Origin: Nymphaea colorata | Lineage: Eukaryota; Streptophyta; Magnoliopsida; Nymphaeales; Nymphaeaceae | DNA length: 64,000 bases | Assembly: GCF_008831285.2 (NCBI RefSeq) | Contig: NC_045139.1 | Coordinates: forward strand, 29,429,206 to 29,493,205 | Direction: 5' to 3' | Shown: positions 1-12,110 of the stretch, piece by piece | Layout of the letters: each line of letters opens with the position of its first letter | Position numbering within the stretch: position 1 is the first letter of the stretch | Program-made: the position numbers and the translations under genes | Notes under the pieces: generated by a model | The model's database searches: none | The model's input: the letters and a program-made list of their open reading frames with translations, nothing else | What the model was told of the DNA's origin: nothing

Positions 1-46
1 CATCCCTTATAGTTTTTGGAGCTTATCCTACTAAATGATTCTGCAG

Positions 47-79
47 GGAGTTCTCAAGTTTGCTAGTTGCTTACGCCAG
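47..79 (+). other. Possible 33-bp upstream exon of the bHLH gene
   Basis: The stretch follows a branch-point-like CTAAAT and TTCTGCAG and is followed by GTAGGT, so both splice sites look good. Joined to the acceptor at 613 it reads open into the RRGKTKDK segment of the bHLH gene; joined to the acceptor at 582 it meets a stop. It could be coding, leader, or not an exon at all. RNA evidence is needed to choose. Confidence 0.25.
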
Positions 80-582
80 GTAGGTTTTAAATGTGGGAAC
101 TGCACCATTTCAGGGGTTGGTTGCATTTATAATAATTTTTTAGTACAAACTGCAAACACTTATTGTCCAAGAGTGAAGGTCATGTTGATTCTCAATTTGA
201 TTGGCAATATTTCTAGGCAATGAGCAAACTGTTAATATACTTTTATGATAGATCATGTTTTCTGGTGTTGGGGTTTTGAACGTTGATGCCCTAATAAGCA
301 ATTATTTCTTATAAAGAATACTGCAGTTTTGTTCAGCTTAAACCAATCTGCTGTTAAATTGAAATTTGGGCCACCTTAGATGCTGCTAATTTCTCTGTTT
401 GATGTCTTTTGATACTTGAAACACTCCTAAAACATACTTGTTATGTTATATGAGGATTACAATTTTTTCCTCTTTCATCTGCGTATTTATGAAAATAATA
501 ATTTTATTTGTGCTGGAAGAAGACCGAAGAGTAAAAAACCTTTTATCTTTTTATTGCATATTTATCCTGCTAGCTGGCTTAG

Positions 583-2828
583 ATACTGAAGTTGAAATCT
601 TGGTACAATGTAGAAGAGGCAAGACCAAGGATAAGGTTGCAAAGAAAATTCACAAAGCTGAGAGGGAGAAGTTGAAAAGAGACCACTTGAATGATCTCTT
701 CTCTGACTTGGGTCAGGCTCTAGGTAATTTACTTTTGTTTTCTCATGTAAATTCTCCATGGTAGATTGTCTATAATCCTGCATGGGTAATGTTAAATGGT
801 GTCGTAAGCTCATCTAGATAAAGTGTGCACTATTCTGCCCCTGGAAAAAGGAATTTTTAGATTATAATGGTATTAAAAAAGAATATCTTGTCTTCAAAAT
901 TACTGGTACATTTGTACTTTTGAAATGGCCTATTCTTGCTGCCACAGGGTTATACTTAGAAGAAAACAAATCCTATGTGGCACACATAGGTGTGGGGTGC
1001 AGGTGCAGCAATTTTCAAGAAACTTTAGTGTGGGTGCTGCGGCATGTGTGTCTCATGCTGCACATACACCAATTAAAAGCTGTAATCCTGTTGATTATGC
1101 AATGATAAGATAAGTGGTGAGTCAGGTAGCCGACAGTTGAGTCATGTTGACTTGGTGCAGTGCCTTATTTGGTCTGTCCGTGTTATGTACCAAAACCTTG
1201 TGCTTATGAAAACTAGCTCTCGATTCTCCTCCTGTCAAGCCTGTTTTCGATACCCATTAGGACCTGAATTTTGAATTCTAGAAGACTGATGGTAGCATAA
1301 AAATTGCATAATTGTTCGTCAGTTTCTCTTTTGCTATTACAGAACCAGCACGACAGAACAATGGAAAAGCTACAATACTGTCTGATGCTACAAGAATATT
1401 GCGCGATTTGCTTACTCAAGTCGATCACCTTAGGAAGGAGAATGCAGCTTTATTGACAGAGTCACGCTATGTAAGCTCCTTTAAAGGATCTTTTCTTTAT
1501 AATGCATACTACTTAAAGAGTTATTGGATAGATCCATATTCTTTAAACTGAAGATTTTGATGATTAATCTGTTTTCCAATGGCAAAAATGCAAGGAAAGT
1601 TTTTTCAAGAACCAATGGACCGTGATAACTTATCTTCCAGTTTCAGTAGAAGTTTGCCCATTCTTTTTAGGATCTAGTTTGCATTGAATGGGATCAATAT
1701 GATTAGACTAAGTGCATGAGTGGGCCCAGCCTTGGAAGTCTTTCATTTCTTCGAGGGAGTAATTGCATGGCTGCATCTCAATCCCTAGGTGTACTCTACC
1801 TGGGTAACTTTCACTCCAAAGATGAGTAAAGAAAGTCGCGTATCTCTCCTTCCGACTTTCTTCCCTCAGTTTCCAAGGCAGAAAAGCAGTACGTCAGATG
1901 AAGATCCTTGTTCTTTATAATATTTTGTTTCTTTAATCTGACAGAAGAAAAGATTGAATTGAAAATACAAGAGAAATTTTCTAAAATCCATTTTTCTGGA
2001 GAATCCAACGTACAAAGATATATTCTGTTATTGAATGTTCGGTAAATGATTTTAGTTCAGCTCTTGACCTTATGGTTCTTAATGAGTTTTTTGCTTGGTA
2101 TCTTATGACTGGAATATATATTAAACAGCTCCATTTCTTCCCCCAGACCTTGTACTTTGAAATATGTTTTACTAAAACCACCAACCATTCATTTAGGAAA
2201 TATTGAAATGAATTCTGTGAGTGATCGAACTTTTGTTTCTAACCAGATCACTGATGAGAAGAACGAACTTAAAGATGAAAATGCTGTTTTAGAAGCTGAG
2301 ATCGGCAAATTGCAAAGCCAGCTACAGGAAAGGACGCAATCAGAACCCATGTGGTCCAACTCCACGGAGACACTACCATCATCTGTCCCGGGACATTTAG
2401 GTCCAGCAATGCTGTCCTCAACGAACAATCAATTGGTCTCACCTGTGGCAGAACCGCTTCGGCACTTAGTGGAACCTGATGCATCAGGAAGCGAGCAAAT
2501 GATGCCATCTGTCGGGGGGGCTGCAATGTTGTCTACGGATCAGGTTTTGCCTAGGCCACTTGTTGTCTTCCCTCTCCATCCTGACCTGCAGAACTTCTCC
2601 AAAAACAACAGCGGGAGCGACTCAGACAAATTACAGCCTCAGTCTGCTAAGCCTCCCTCTAATGTGAGAAGACCACATGCACGTTATCCCACTCCTTCAG
2701 ATTCATGGCCATCGAGGCTCCTAACACGGCATCCAAGAGAACATTCCGAGGAAGAACGTTGTGGTGCACGCAGAACTGAAAATTTTGGTAATGATGATGA
2801 TGCTAGTAATGAGAACTTATCTCTTTGA
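583..2828 (+). CDS. bHLH47 (PYE-like): bHLH47/POPEYE-type transcription factor, 5' end unresolved
   Basis: Probable iron-deficiency-responsive bHLH repressor, acting in the nucleus. Visible coding exons are 583-723, 1343-1470 and 2247-2828; they join in frame across GT-AG introns and end at TGA 2826-2828. The first holds the basic region and helix 1 (AEREKLKRDHLNDLFSDL), the second the loop and helix 2 (NNGKATILSDATRILRDLL), and the third continues into a leucine-zipper-like helix (EKNELKDENAVLEAEIGKL). The remaining ~170 residues are Pro/Ser-rich and include PSDSWPSRLL, like the SWSSRLL near the end of Arabidopsis PYE. The length and order of segments fit group IVb bHLH proteins. The acceptor of the first visible exon could be 573, 582 or 613, and no in-frame ATG is visible, so the start codon lies in an upstream exon at or beyond the left edge. 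Family assignment is from recalled similarity to PYE. Confidence 0.85.
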
Positions 2829-3534
2829 ACATCAACACGACTCCTAAGGTGTGCTTCCATCATAATTCACAGTATCACAAAATCTGGTGGGTCAGTCCAC
2901 TAGCCATTGGTGCTGACTGCTGAGGAAGTAGATTGGATCACCTTGAACCGATGATTGTAACTGGTATACAGTCTTCACAATATCATGCAAACTTTCGGTT
3001 GCTAAAGTTGGTGGTGATAGGGATGATGTTGATTGTTGATGATGGTAATGAAAAGGATGGTGTTGACACGTATCAACATGGTGATGAGCTGGACTAATAG
3101 CTCAGGCAGTTGTAGTGTTAGATGAACCCTTTTCCGGGTTTCTAGTTATAAAGTTACTGACCTAGCAGTTTGAGAGTTTTGGCATCTTGCAGTATTCCAC
3201 CGAGCATCTTGAGACTAGCAAGCTGCTGCTTCCATCTTCCGGTTCTTGTAAATTCTTTGGTGTAATTGCAGTTCCGTAGTGGTGCTTTTTCACTTGCAAT
3301 GGGAATATCTATGGTAGAACAAATGAGGTTTAAACTCTACTCTTCCTTTTATAGGAACATGTGACACTGGAATTCATTGGTAACTTGTATACAATTCTTG
3401 GACTTCATGGTTCCATGTGATGCCAAAAGTATTTTTGGGGTCATATGTGCTGCATTATTCTGCATCAGAACTCTGCTTTTAAAGGCACATCATTCTGATC
3501 TATTGGAACGGTCTGCCTTGGGGGTGATTGGCCG
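2829..3534 (+). other. 3' UTR and downstream spacer of the bHLH gene
   Basis: No open frame resembles a protein. The first few hundred bases are probably the 3' UTR; a short GATGATGTTGATTG-like triplet-rich patch lies at about 3005-3070. Nothing else was recognised. Confidence 0.5.
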
Positions 3535-3990
3535 TAGGACTTGCTTCTATTGGACCCAAAGTCGGTTATATGGGCCAAAGCTGCCCTTTAGTAATTTCTG
3601 TTTCGACCCTAAAAAAGTTAGGAATGTGAATGTCTAATTAAACTTTTGAAAGTCAGAGCGATACAATCCATTTTCCTTAAGGCACACATAATCCATTTTT
3701 CTTAAGGCACACATAGGTTTTGATATCACTTAATAACACTTAATAACCTGACGTACTCTTATACCGAGGTCGGGTTTTTGATTTGGTGAATCCCAATATG
3801 CCTCTTAATAGCTTTGGTTTTAGTCTCAAAAAAAGTTAGGAACTCACTAACTTAAGAAGTTCACTAAGCTTCTTTACAATCTTTGATGGGGAATAAATTT
3901 ATCTAAGCATTAAATTTTTGAATGCTACAATCTATTTTTTTTAAGGCACACATGTCCATGTGTGCGTGACCCCAGGTATATAACTCAATA
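3535..3990 (-). mobile_element. Old TRIM (miniature LTR retrotransposon) fossil
   Basis: A strongly decayed relative of the complete element at 8050-8506, in the same orientation. Matching landmarks in order are an LTR remnant (about 3535-3663), an internal segment with the CTTAAGGCACAC polypurine-side motif (3664-3733), a second LTR (about 3734-3930) and a second internal segment including ACCCCAGGT (about 3931-3990). Part of the first internal segment (AATCCATTTT..TTAAGGCACACAT) is doubled in tandem. No protein-coding capacity is expected for this family. It is clearly older than the intronic copy; outer ends and target duplication could not be located. Confidence 0.7.
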
Positions 3991-6499
3991 ATTTCACATG
4001 TATATTGTAGTTGTTTGGCTAATTGCGAAAGTAAAAGGAAGAGTTGGTCTTTAGTGGTTGAGTAAGGAGTAGATACTTGTTGGATTGTCTAGGGCAAAAT
4101 TTGGAAGTTCTATTTATTTCATACACTAAGACTTCCCTCTACGACTGCTTTGTTGTTAAAAACAAATCACGAACTCACAAAGCAAAACGTGGGGGTTTTG
4201 CTCATGACGTGATTAAGTATTAGGTAATTTTGCTAAGAAAAAACCATTCGACTGAAAGATAGAATTAAGACCAGTGCGTATTAACCTAAAAAAGCAAAGC
4301 ACAATAAATATTTTGTTTTTGGAATAACATCATTTTTATTGAGGTATTGATTGATTTGATGTAAGAGAAAAGATCAAGAGGGCAGGTAAAGACCCTTTTT
4401 TTTTCAAACAAGACGATGATAATCGTACACTCACAATTTTCATCTCTGTAGTCGACCGATGCTTTTTAATATTATTCTTAACTTACGTACAGAATGTAGG
4501 GCGTCGGCTTACGTCGTCTGGTTCAAATAATGCTTCAAAGAGGTTAAAGAATTCAGAAGTGGGCATCGTCGGTATCTCGGTAGCCATCTGTCTGATCACA
4601 AGTTGCCCAGAAAAAATAAACATTTGTTCTTGTGTGAAAGCAAACACGCCAAGGCAGTCAGTAGCTCCGGTCAAAATATTTTTTCACTGTCGTCAGTACT
4701 TCTAACTTCTAAGCGTGTGCTTTCATTCCCAAATTGTCGAAAAAATATAGTTCCTTTACCAACTACCAGGAACAACCCTCTACCAGAAATTAACAGCCTG
4801 CCCACATAATCCCAATCATTCTGTATTTGTGAAATATTATTATGCAGGAAGGACTGAGCATAATAAGTGTTGGGCTATTAAAATCTTTTACTTAGAAAGT
4901 GAGTTAAAGCGAGATTCAAGCATAGTTACAGTAACGGAAAAGGATGTGGGAAGACGGTTCTCAGTAAATTAAAAGGACATGAGAAGCGATATGTGATGTG
5001 AAAGTGAGGAATCAACTGTTTTGAAAAATGCTATATTCCCACAGCAATAGCATCTTCTAAAGCAGTGCTAAGTGGGAAGTGAGCTGCAAGCAAAGGAGCA
5101 AACTCTAAAAAGAAAAGTTCAGAAAAGAAATAGGTTTCAATGGCAACTCTAGAATCCCTACACCTAGTTTGCGTTACTCTTAATATATCAAAGAAGTGCT
5201 CAAACTTGAAAAATATAGATATTAGTTCCTCTTTTGTGGAGTTCTCTCCTAACTGTTTTGTCTTCTCTTTGTGAAGTTTTTCTCTTAGCTGTTTTGTCTT
5301 TGATGCATTAGGCTGAGCCTAGTGGGTGATAGGAGGAAAATAGTTGTTGGAAAGTTGCTAAGCCTCAGACAAGATCAAGGATATCAAGGAGGATAACTGA
5401 ATCGTGTTTGTGTGATAAGTACGGGTAAATAGGAGAATTCTCAACAAAAAACATTTTTCATATCGTCCCAAGGGATGTAGTGTAGTTGCTGGTGCAAGCG
5501 GTCTAAAAGATGTGTCGTTACAAACACACGTGTTTTTCCGCCGCCTACCCAACCAACTATGTTATGTCTTCTAGACTAATAGACCCACGAGAAGAACATA
5601 TTTTGAAGGAAAAATATCTATCGTATTTTACACATTGTGTTTTCTGCCTTTTGCCTTTTTAGCTTTGTCAAAAGCAAGACGTCAACCTTTCCAAATTCAC
5701 CGAAGTTATATTTTTCTTTGGATATTGGAGAACAATCGCCAGTCCACCTGGGCTTTGTTGCGACCGCCAAATACATTACTCGAGTGTGTACAATCAGTTT
5801 CTTTTACGATGATCATCACTGGAGCTTATCGTGATTATAGATTTAATGCTTTTTATCTCATTAAAAAACCTGTATATTATTCTCGTTCTTCTTTTTTCTA
5901 TGCCCAGTTGTGTTATTTAAATATGAAGGGTGTTAAATCTTAATTCTGATGTTGGCTTCATTATGGCGGTGTTTTTCAACTCTGAATTAATGAATTAATA
6001 GTGTCGTCTTCATAGGACTGTGTGGTCTGGCGTTTGGAATTGAATTTGGCTGAATGTTATTTTTTTATCATCTCGATTTAGCTAAATTGGCAAAGTGGCA
6101 ACCTGGCCAATTTGCTGAAGGAGAATATTAAAACAAAATTTAAAAGTTTTGCCGGTGAAAATTTTATGACTTATTGAAAGATCTGATATCATAGGCTGGC
6201 CCACATGATTTTGACGTGAGAACAAAACCACTAAGCATCTATAATGAATTCTCCAAAACTAGGGTTAGTGTGCAAGGCTCGAAAAACAGTTGAGATTGGT
6301 GAGCAGAGATCAGTTTCAAAGAGGATAACCTGTAAAAAGAGATGAATGACGTCTTCCTTGCACTGGCATTCTAAGTTTTAGTTTCACCTGCCCTCTCGCT
6401 GTCTCTCTCTCTCTCCCCCCTCTCTCTTTTTCTGTACCCTACCCACCATCGACTTCTGGAACATCGTCAACTTGCGAGGGCAGCTCAATCGAAGTACAG
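3991..6499. other. Intergenic region up to the HVA22-like start codon
   Basis: About 2.5 kb of AT-rich DNA. I saw no gene, RNA gene or clear repeat in 3991-6100. From about 6370 the sequence becomes CT-rich (CTCTCTCTCTCTCCC), as expected for a plant 5' leader, so the last 130 bases are probably the HVA22-like 5' UTR. Confidence 0.5.
6211..6353 (+). promoter_or_regulatory. ACGT-core motifs upstream of the HVA22-like gene
   Basis: A GACGTG core at about 6212-6217 and a TGACGTC palindrome at 6347-6353 lie 150-290 bp before the ATG. ACGT cores bind bZIP factors, and barley HVA22 is abscisic-acid-induced through such elements. Whether these copies act that way is inference; ACGT motifs also occur by chance. 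Confidence 0.3.
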
Positions 6500-9400
6500 A
6501 TGGGTGGTGGTGCACTCCTGAAGGTGGTGGCTCAGCATTTTGATGTTCTTGCCTTGTAAGTGCTAAATGAGAAAGTAGGGAAGAAATCTTCTCTTTTGAT
6601 TTGTCGTTAGTTAAAGAAGTAAGTTTGAGGGGATGAAATCAATTGGTGAATGGTTAAAATAAAAGGGGTGTTTTTATCGGTATTTTTCCTCATTATTTAG
6701 TTAATAAAATGAGTTTTTTGGGCGTCAAATCTATTGGTAGTTGGTTAAATCAAAGGATTTTCTTCTTCTAGGTTTTTGTTCTTCATTATATATTCTTTGC
6801 ATTTATTTCATTCGTGAAATGATCGAAGCATGAAACTTGTTTGTGGTCACATCAGTTCTATGGTCATATGGAATGAAATTCTTGGTAATTGCGTTTTTTG
6901 TTCATTTTCTGCTGTTGCAGGCCTGTGGTGTCGTTGCTTTATCCCCTGTGAGTATGATTTTTTCTGTTTTCCGTTTCTATTAGATTTCTCGAGAAGACTG
7001 AGGTGGGTCTTTTCCGTTTTTTTTTTCTTTCAAAATAATTTGGTGATTTCTTTTTGTGGCTCAGATTAGTGACTGGAAAAAATTATGCTCCGTATTTTTC
7101 ATTTTTGTTTTTTCTCCCTTCTGGCAGATATGCTTCAGTCAAAGCAATAGAATCAGAATCTCGTCATGATGATCGACAATGGCTAACGTATTGGGTTCTC
7201 TATTCTATGATCACTCTCTGTGAGATGACTTTCTCCAAAGTTATTGAGTGGTAATCTGTGTAAATGTCATACAATATGAGTAACGTTTGTTGTATATTCG
7301 CTGTTATAGTTGCGGGTTATCGAGTTGCAAACCCACTTTGCTACTCCTTAATTGCCCATCAAGAAAAAGAAAAAAAAAATGTCCTAAGTAGGTTGTTACA
7401 GAAACTGGAAGTTGAAGCAAGTTCTTATGGTAACTTGTATCTGTGAATTCAAATTTTAATTTCCAGTGTGTGGATTTTTTATCAAATAGGCAGTATTACA
7501 AATGCATAAATGTCTTTGGCAAATTCAATTCAGTAGTAGCAACTGTTTCCAAAGCTAACCTTTCTTGCTCAAGAAACGCCGAGTGACAGCAATGCAAGAG
7601 TCCAACCAGAAAGTTGCAATACATTGAAGTTTCCAAGTGTTATTTATAGCATAAATGGACATAGATGTTAATGGTTCTCAAATAACTCATGGCTTGACTA
7701 TTAAATTAAATATGAAACACAAATTGTTGTACTTATTATTTAAGAATTATCTGTTGCTGTTGAAATAGAAAATATTCTTAACTGATGGAAGAGTCAGTAT
7801 TTGAGCACTAACATGCAATAGCCCTCCAAGTTCAATGATACATTATAGTGGAAAAGTCGAGAGTGAGAAGTATCCTTAGCTTACTCCTTCTTCACCTACC
7901 ATTACTTTGTCTACCTTTGGCCGCAACTCTGCTTCCTTTAATACCATCATCACCTCTCTGTCCCTCTCTTTCTCTCTCACACACACATTATGTGGATTGG
8001 TGGACAAGATATTTTTTGGATTATATTTTCCAAAATACAAATCAGATTGTGTAACAACTCGACCCACTCTCAGGCTCGGGCTCCTGGTTCGGCGGATCCC
8101 AACCCGCCCCCTAGCAGTTTCGGCCCCAACCTTAAAAAGGCTAGGAACTAGGACAATCTATCTCATTAAAACCTCCCTTTATAAGTCCTTGAAGATCCCT
8201 CGCAATCTTCGATACGGGACTAAACTTCTGGGGTGTTACAATCCACCCCCCTTAAGGCACACGCTTCCGCGCGTGTGGGACCCCAGGTCTGAGTGTTGAA
8301 CCGGTTCTGATACCACTGTAACAACTCGACCCACTCCCAGGCTCGGGCCCCTAGTTCGGCGGATCCCAACCCGCCCCCTAGCAGTTTCGGCCCCAACCTT
8401 AAAAAGGCTAGGAACCAGGACAATCATCTCATTAAAGCCTCCCTTTATAAGTCCTTGAAGATCCCTCACAATCTTCGATATGGGACTAAACTTCTGGGGT
8501 GTTACAGATTGTGTTCATTTTCACTTTAAAATCTTTTTGAACATGATCAAGAGAATTTGATGCCAATGTTAAAATTTTTAGAATTGTTTTGGGAGAAGAG
8601 CGACTTTCAGATGACTTCTCAAAATTTCAAATATCTTAAAGACAAGTGAAATTTGCATCAAAGATCTTGTGCAAAGACTCCTCAACAAAATGGTCTTGTC
8701 TATAAAGAAACTCATCGTGTTATTAAAAGTTGTAAGTACCAGACTTCTTCTTGTCTCTATCAGTTTACCAAAAGTTGGGCGGAAGCACTCTTAGTTTTGT
8801 ATATTAATAAATGAAATGCCTTCAAAAACTTTAGCAAATGCCTCCCTTTCGAAAAATTTGAACCAGATTAAGAAGGATTGAATTTTTTTGATGCAAATGT
8901 TGTATTTTGAGTCATAAAAATGAAAAACACTTTCCTAAAGCCATAAAATGTGTTTTGCTCGACTATTCCTAAAGTCAAAAAGTATTTTCTTGAAACAGAC
9001 AAAAATTTATGTATATGAAAATGTAATGTTCCTTGAGAAAACAAATAAATCCAAACATGTTCATGAATATTCTCTACTTTATGAATTGCTACATAGTATG
9101 ATGTTTATTTGATATGTAACAAGCACAAATTGAATTATACTTGTCCTCCTATCTATGATTTGATTGTTGATATAGTTCATGTGATTCTTTTATTGATAAT
9201 CAGTATCAATGTGATAGTGTTGGGCCTCTAGGGAATTAATTAGTTAGCATGCGTGTGAAGCACGTGACAATGATATTAATGGGAAAGTTGATCCTTAACT
9301 CACTCTTAGGATATCCCATAGAAATACTAGACCTTCCCAAAAGTTTGTCTTACTACGCTTTTTAACCAGAATTCCCGAGCATGTTCACTTACTATCCATT

Positions 9401-10916
9401 CTCATTTTGAGTTCACTACATTTTATGAAGCTAAACAGTATCCTCATTAAAATAGAAGCTACGGATAGTTAACTTGAAGCCTTAAAGAAGCTATTTTTTG
9501 GTTTCTTCTTTGATGCCTTCTGGCATAATAAGATACTGTTTGATTCTGCTGTGATTTGAGGCACACTGTGTTGAGCTGCTTTAGTGAGCCTTTGTACTTT
9601 ATCATCAGTGAGTTGTTATCAGCTGTATTTATATTCCTATCCACATCAGTTCTTTACAAGGCTTATGTAAAGCCTAATGACAGCCTTGAGTTTGGGCTTG
9701 TTAAAACTCATTTAGGTTCATCAAAGAATGTTCCATGATACAAGGTTCTTCTTGTGAATAGTTAGTAAATTTCTGCTTTTTGCAGGATTCCTGTATGGTC
9801 TTATGCAAAGTTGATAGCTACGTGCTGGCTGGTTTTGCCTTATTTTAATGGTGCAGCTTATGTTTATGAGCACTTCATACGACCATGCTTTGTGAACCCT
9901 CCTCCTGTTAATATTTGGATCTTCTCTGGGAAGAAAAGCATCTTCAATACTCTCCCAGATGACTGTAGCTCTGCAGTGGAAAGGTACATTGCAGATAATG
10001 GCAAAGAAGCATTTGAGAGGCTAATGGCCCAGGTAAAACACATTCATTGGTTTGCTGATTCATGATGTGCCTGTGTTTCTCTTTTCAAGTCACTGGGGTT
10101 CTTTCTTTATGTAATTACTTAATGTGGCTATATGTTGTAAATTGTGGCTTTGCCTGACTCCTTGGCCCTTGTGTTGGTGAAGACACTGGTCACTCTTCTA
10201 GTTAGAGGGACCACTGGCATGCTTGACCACTTTCCAGTGTAGGAGCCAAAGGTCCTCCGTAAGTGCAATTTCCACCTTAGCCAGGTTAAGTTAGATATGA
10301 TTTCCAAACATGAAAACTACCACTGGAGTTTGAATCATATTTAGCACACCAAGTTTCTCTGGAAGACTACTCTTTTGGTGTATGCATTGAGGACATTTAT
10401 GTAGGTTTTCGGATACATGAAGTGGGATGTTTCTGCTACTTGCACTTTCTTTAGGCCATTCAATCATCCTGTATGGTGTGATTTAAGCCCTTTTAACAAA
10501 GTAAAGGAACTCCGGAAATTTCATCTATGAGATTAGGTCTTAAGATTTATTTGACAGACCTACGCAAACTAGATTTCGAACATCTTCTGTTTCTCCACTT
10601 ATCAAGTGTCTTGTGTGCATGTATTTTGATTGGATATATATATATGTGTGTATTAGTTTGTAAGCATGTGTGTATTTGGGTCCCATGAAATTTCCAGATT
10701 CTCCAAGACTTAACTGCTACAAGTAAATGACAAAAATATATTCAAAATTTTGGTAACGAGTGACATTCCTGCATCAAATATGTGCATGGGTGCTTTAGCC
10801 ATCATGACAGTCTTTTGTTTTTGTACCTCTTTTGCTTTGAATGGCAGGCTGAAAGGGAAACGAAGTCTCAAAAGAACCACTTCGGGATTTTTGATTATGA
10901 AGATGATCGGTTTTGA
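6500..10916 (+). CDS. HVA22a-like: HVA22-like protein (TB2/DP1/HVA22 family), 173 aa
   Basis: ER-membrane protein of the DP1/Yop1/REEP class, which shapes ER tubules; plant members are often stress- and abscisic-acid-responsive. Exons are 6500-6555, 6921-6947, 7128-7250, 9786-10032 and 10848-10916, summing to 522 nt with an intact frame; all introns are GT-AG. Residues 1-18 give MGGGALLKVVAQHFDVLA, followed by LPVVSLLYPLYASVKAIES, QWLTYWVLYSMITL and LIATCWLVLPYFNGAAYVYE, the typical hydrophobic hairpins and the AAYVYEHFIRP signature. The C-terminus is a short charged tail ending FDYEDDRF. The length is normal for the family. Exon 2 is only 27 bp, but the joined reading (LYPLYASV) matches the family exactly. 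Intron 3 (7251-9785) carries a TRIM and a Copia fossil. The a-like subtype is a judgement from recalled sequences. Confidence 0.95.
8050..8506 (-). mobile_element. Complete TRIM element in HVA22-like intron 3
   Basis: Terminal-repeat retrotransposon in miniature, 457 bp, non-coding. LTRs are 8050-8240 (191 bp) and 8317-8506 (190 bp); both begin TGTAACA and end TGTTACA on the + strand and are about 96% identical, differing almost only by transitions. The 76-bp interior holds, on the minus strand, a primer-binding site TGGTATCAGAACCGG (initiator-Met tRNA type) one base after the LTR and a polypurine tract (AAGGGGGGTGGAT) before the other. A 5-bp target duplication, GATTG, flanks it at 8045-8049 and 8507-8511. 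It looks whole. With commonly used plant substitution rates the LTR divergence suggests an insertion of order 1-2 million years ago. It needs enzymes from an autonomous partner, unknown here. Confidence 0.95.
8545..9060 (+). mobile_element. Ty1/Copia integrase-region fossil
   Basis: Decayed piece of a Copia-type polyprotein gene in intron 3 of the HVA22-like gene, 40 bp beyond the TRIM. Short peptides in changing frames recall the integrase core and the segment after it: KTPQQNG near 8656, WAEALLVLY near 8778 and KAIKCVLLDYS near 8940. The copy is broken many times and no LTRs were recognised around it, so it is an internal fragment and probably old. Confidence 0.75.
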
Positions 10917-11201
10917 ACTCCAGGAAAGCACATTCTAAGATTAGCTGGCACATGAGGCTAAAGTGACTGCCCTGCATGCTAAAAAATCTTTTGAATTTTT
11001 TGAACAACCAAAGTAGTTTCTGTACACACGTCTTCTTTCAACAGCTTGTACAAACACCTGCAGGTGATCCAGGATAGTCTCAGGGCCTATTCAGAACGAC
11101 ACTAGTGTGTTATCATGTCAATTCAGCTGATCTGCAGAATTACAGCTTCTTGTATCCGGACATTTTGCCTTGGAGATATTGTGCTTTAGTGTGGTCATTG
11201 T

Positions 11202-11232
<31 letters not shown>

Positions 11233-11754
11233 TTCTCTCTCCGCGCTATGTTTGAACTAGTTTATACCATCTTAGTGCCATAATGAGAAAGCTTTGCACC
11301 ATATTCTCTAACACATCTCCTATCATCCTTTTGACCATATTGCCTGCGGTCCATGCAAACTTCTGAATGCTTTCCTCTTCTGGTTTGGTGCACTCCCATA
11401 GTTGTACCCACTGGTTTGATTTCCCAATTGAATGTCACATGTTCACTGCATTCAATTTTGTACGACATGCAATTGTACTTTTTGATGTTGGAGGCCAGAG
11501 GTGAAATGCATGTTATCGCGATACTGCATCTGGTGTCCCATCTATGCTCCACCTTGTCTCACATGCATGTCCTACATTGGTTATGACGTACTGGTCATGT
11601 TTGTCATGGTTCTGCAAATTTTTTTAGTGTTATGCTACTAATATTACCGTATTGCGTATTATGACATTCTGTCTGAATTGCTTATCATTCCCAGAATGTA
11701 ATTAACTCAAGCAAAGTTGGTCTTGTGCACTGGCTCATACGTTCTTAAAAATGG
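10917..11754 (+). other. HVA22-like 3' UTR and spacer with a CT tract
   Basis: The first few hundred bases are probably 3' UTR. A CT-rich microsatellite lies at 11201-11241. No gene was recognised. Confidence 0.5.
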
Positions 11755-12110
11755 ATAGAATCATAGAAGCAAACATGCTTCTTCAAGATCCATTTGCATT
11801 GATTCTCGATGACCAAGTATGATCACATTTACTACTATTTTCTATTGAAACGGCAATTCTTAAATGATCTTTGGCTAAGTGCAAATGTGTGTCTTACTGA
11901 CCCTTTGGGTTTTCAAAATTCATGCCCGACTTTTGGATAGGTAGAGGCAAGAATGTTTCTTCAAGATCCACTAACATTGATTCTAGATGACCAAATATGA
12001 TTACATCTGCTACTATATTCTGTTTAAACACCCTTAAAAGTCTTCTGTAAGTCCACTGTGTGTCTTGCTGACCCTTTGGGTTTTCGAAATTCATTCCCGA
12101 CTTGTGGACA
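11755..12110. repeat. Two-copy tandem duplication, unit about 175 bp
   Basis: Two adjacent copies share landmarks in the same order: CTTCAAGATCCA at 11781 and 11959, GATGACCAAGTATGATCACA and its relative about 30 bp later, and CCCTTTGGGTTTTC at 11901 and 12072. Offsets of 171-178 bp show small indels between copies. An open frame crosses the unit on the minus strand, but the repeated peptide is just the duplication and matches nothing I know. Confidence 0.85.

Noticed and set aside
8220-8469. Short minus-strand frames (67 and 77 aa) near the TRIM
   Set aside because: They lie wholly inside the non-coding TRIM and are artefacts of its GC-rich LTR.
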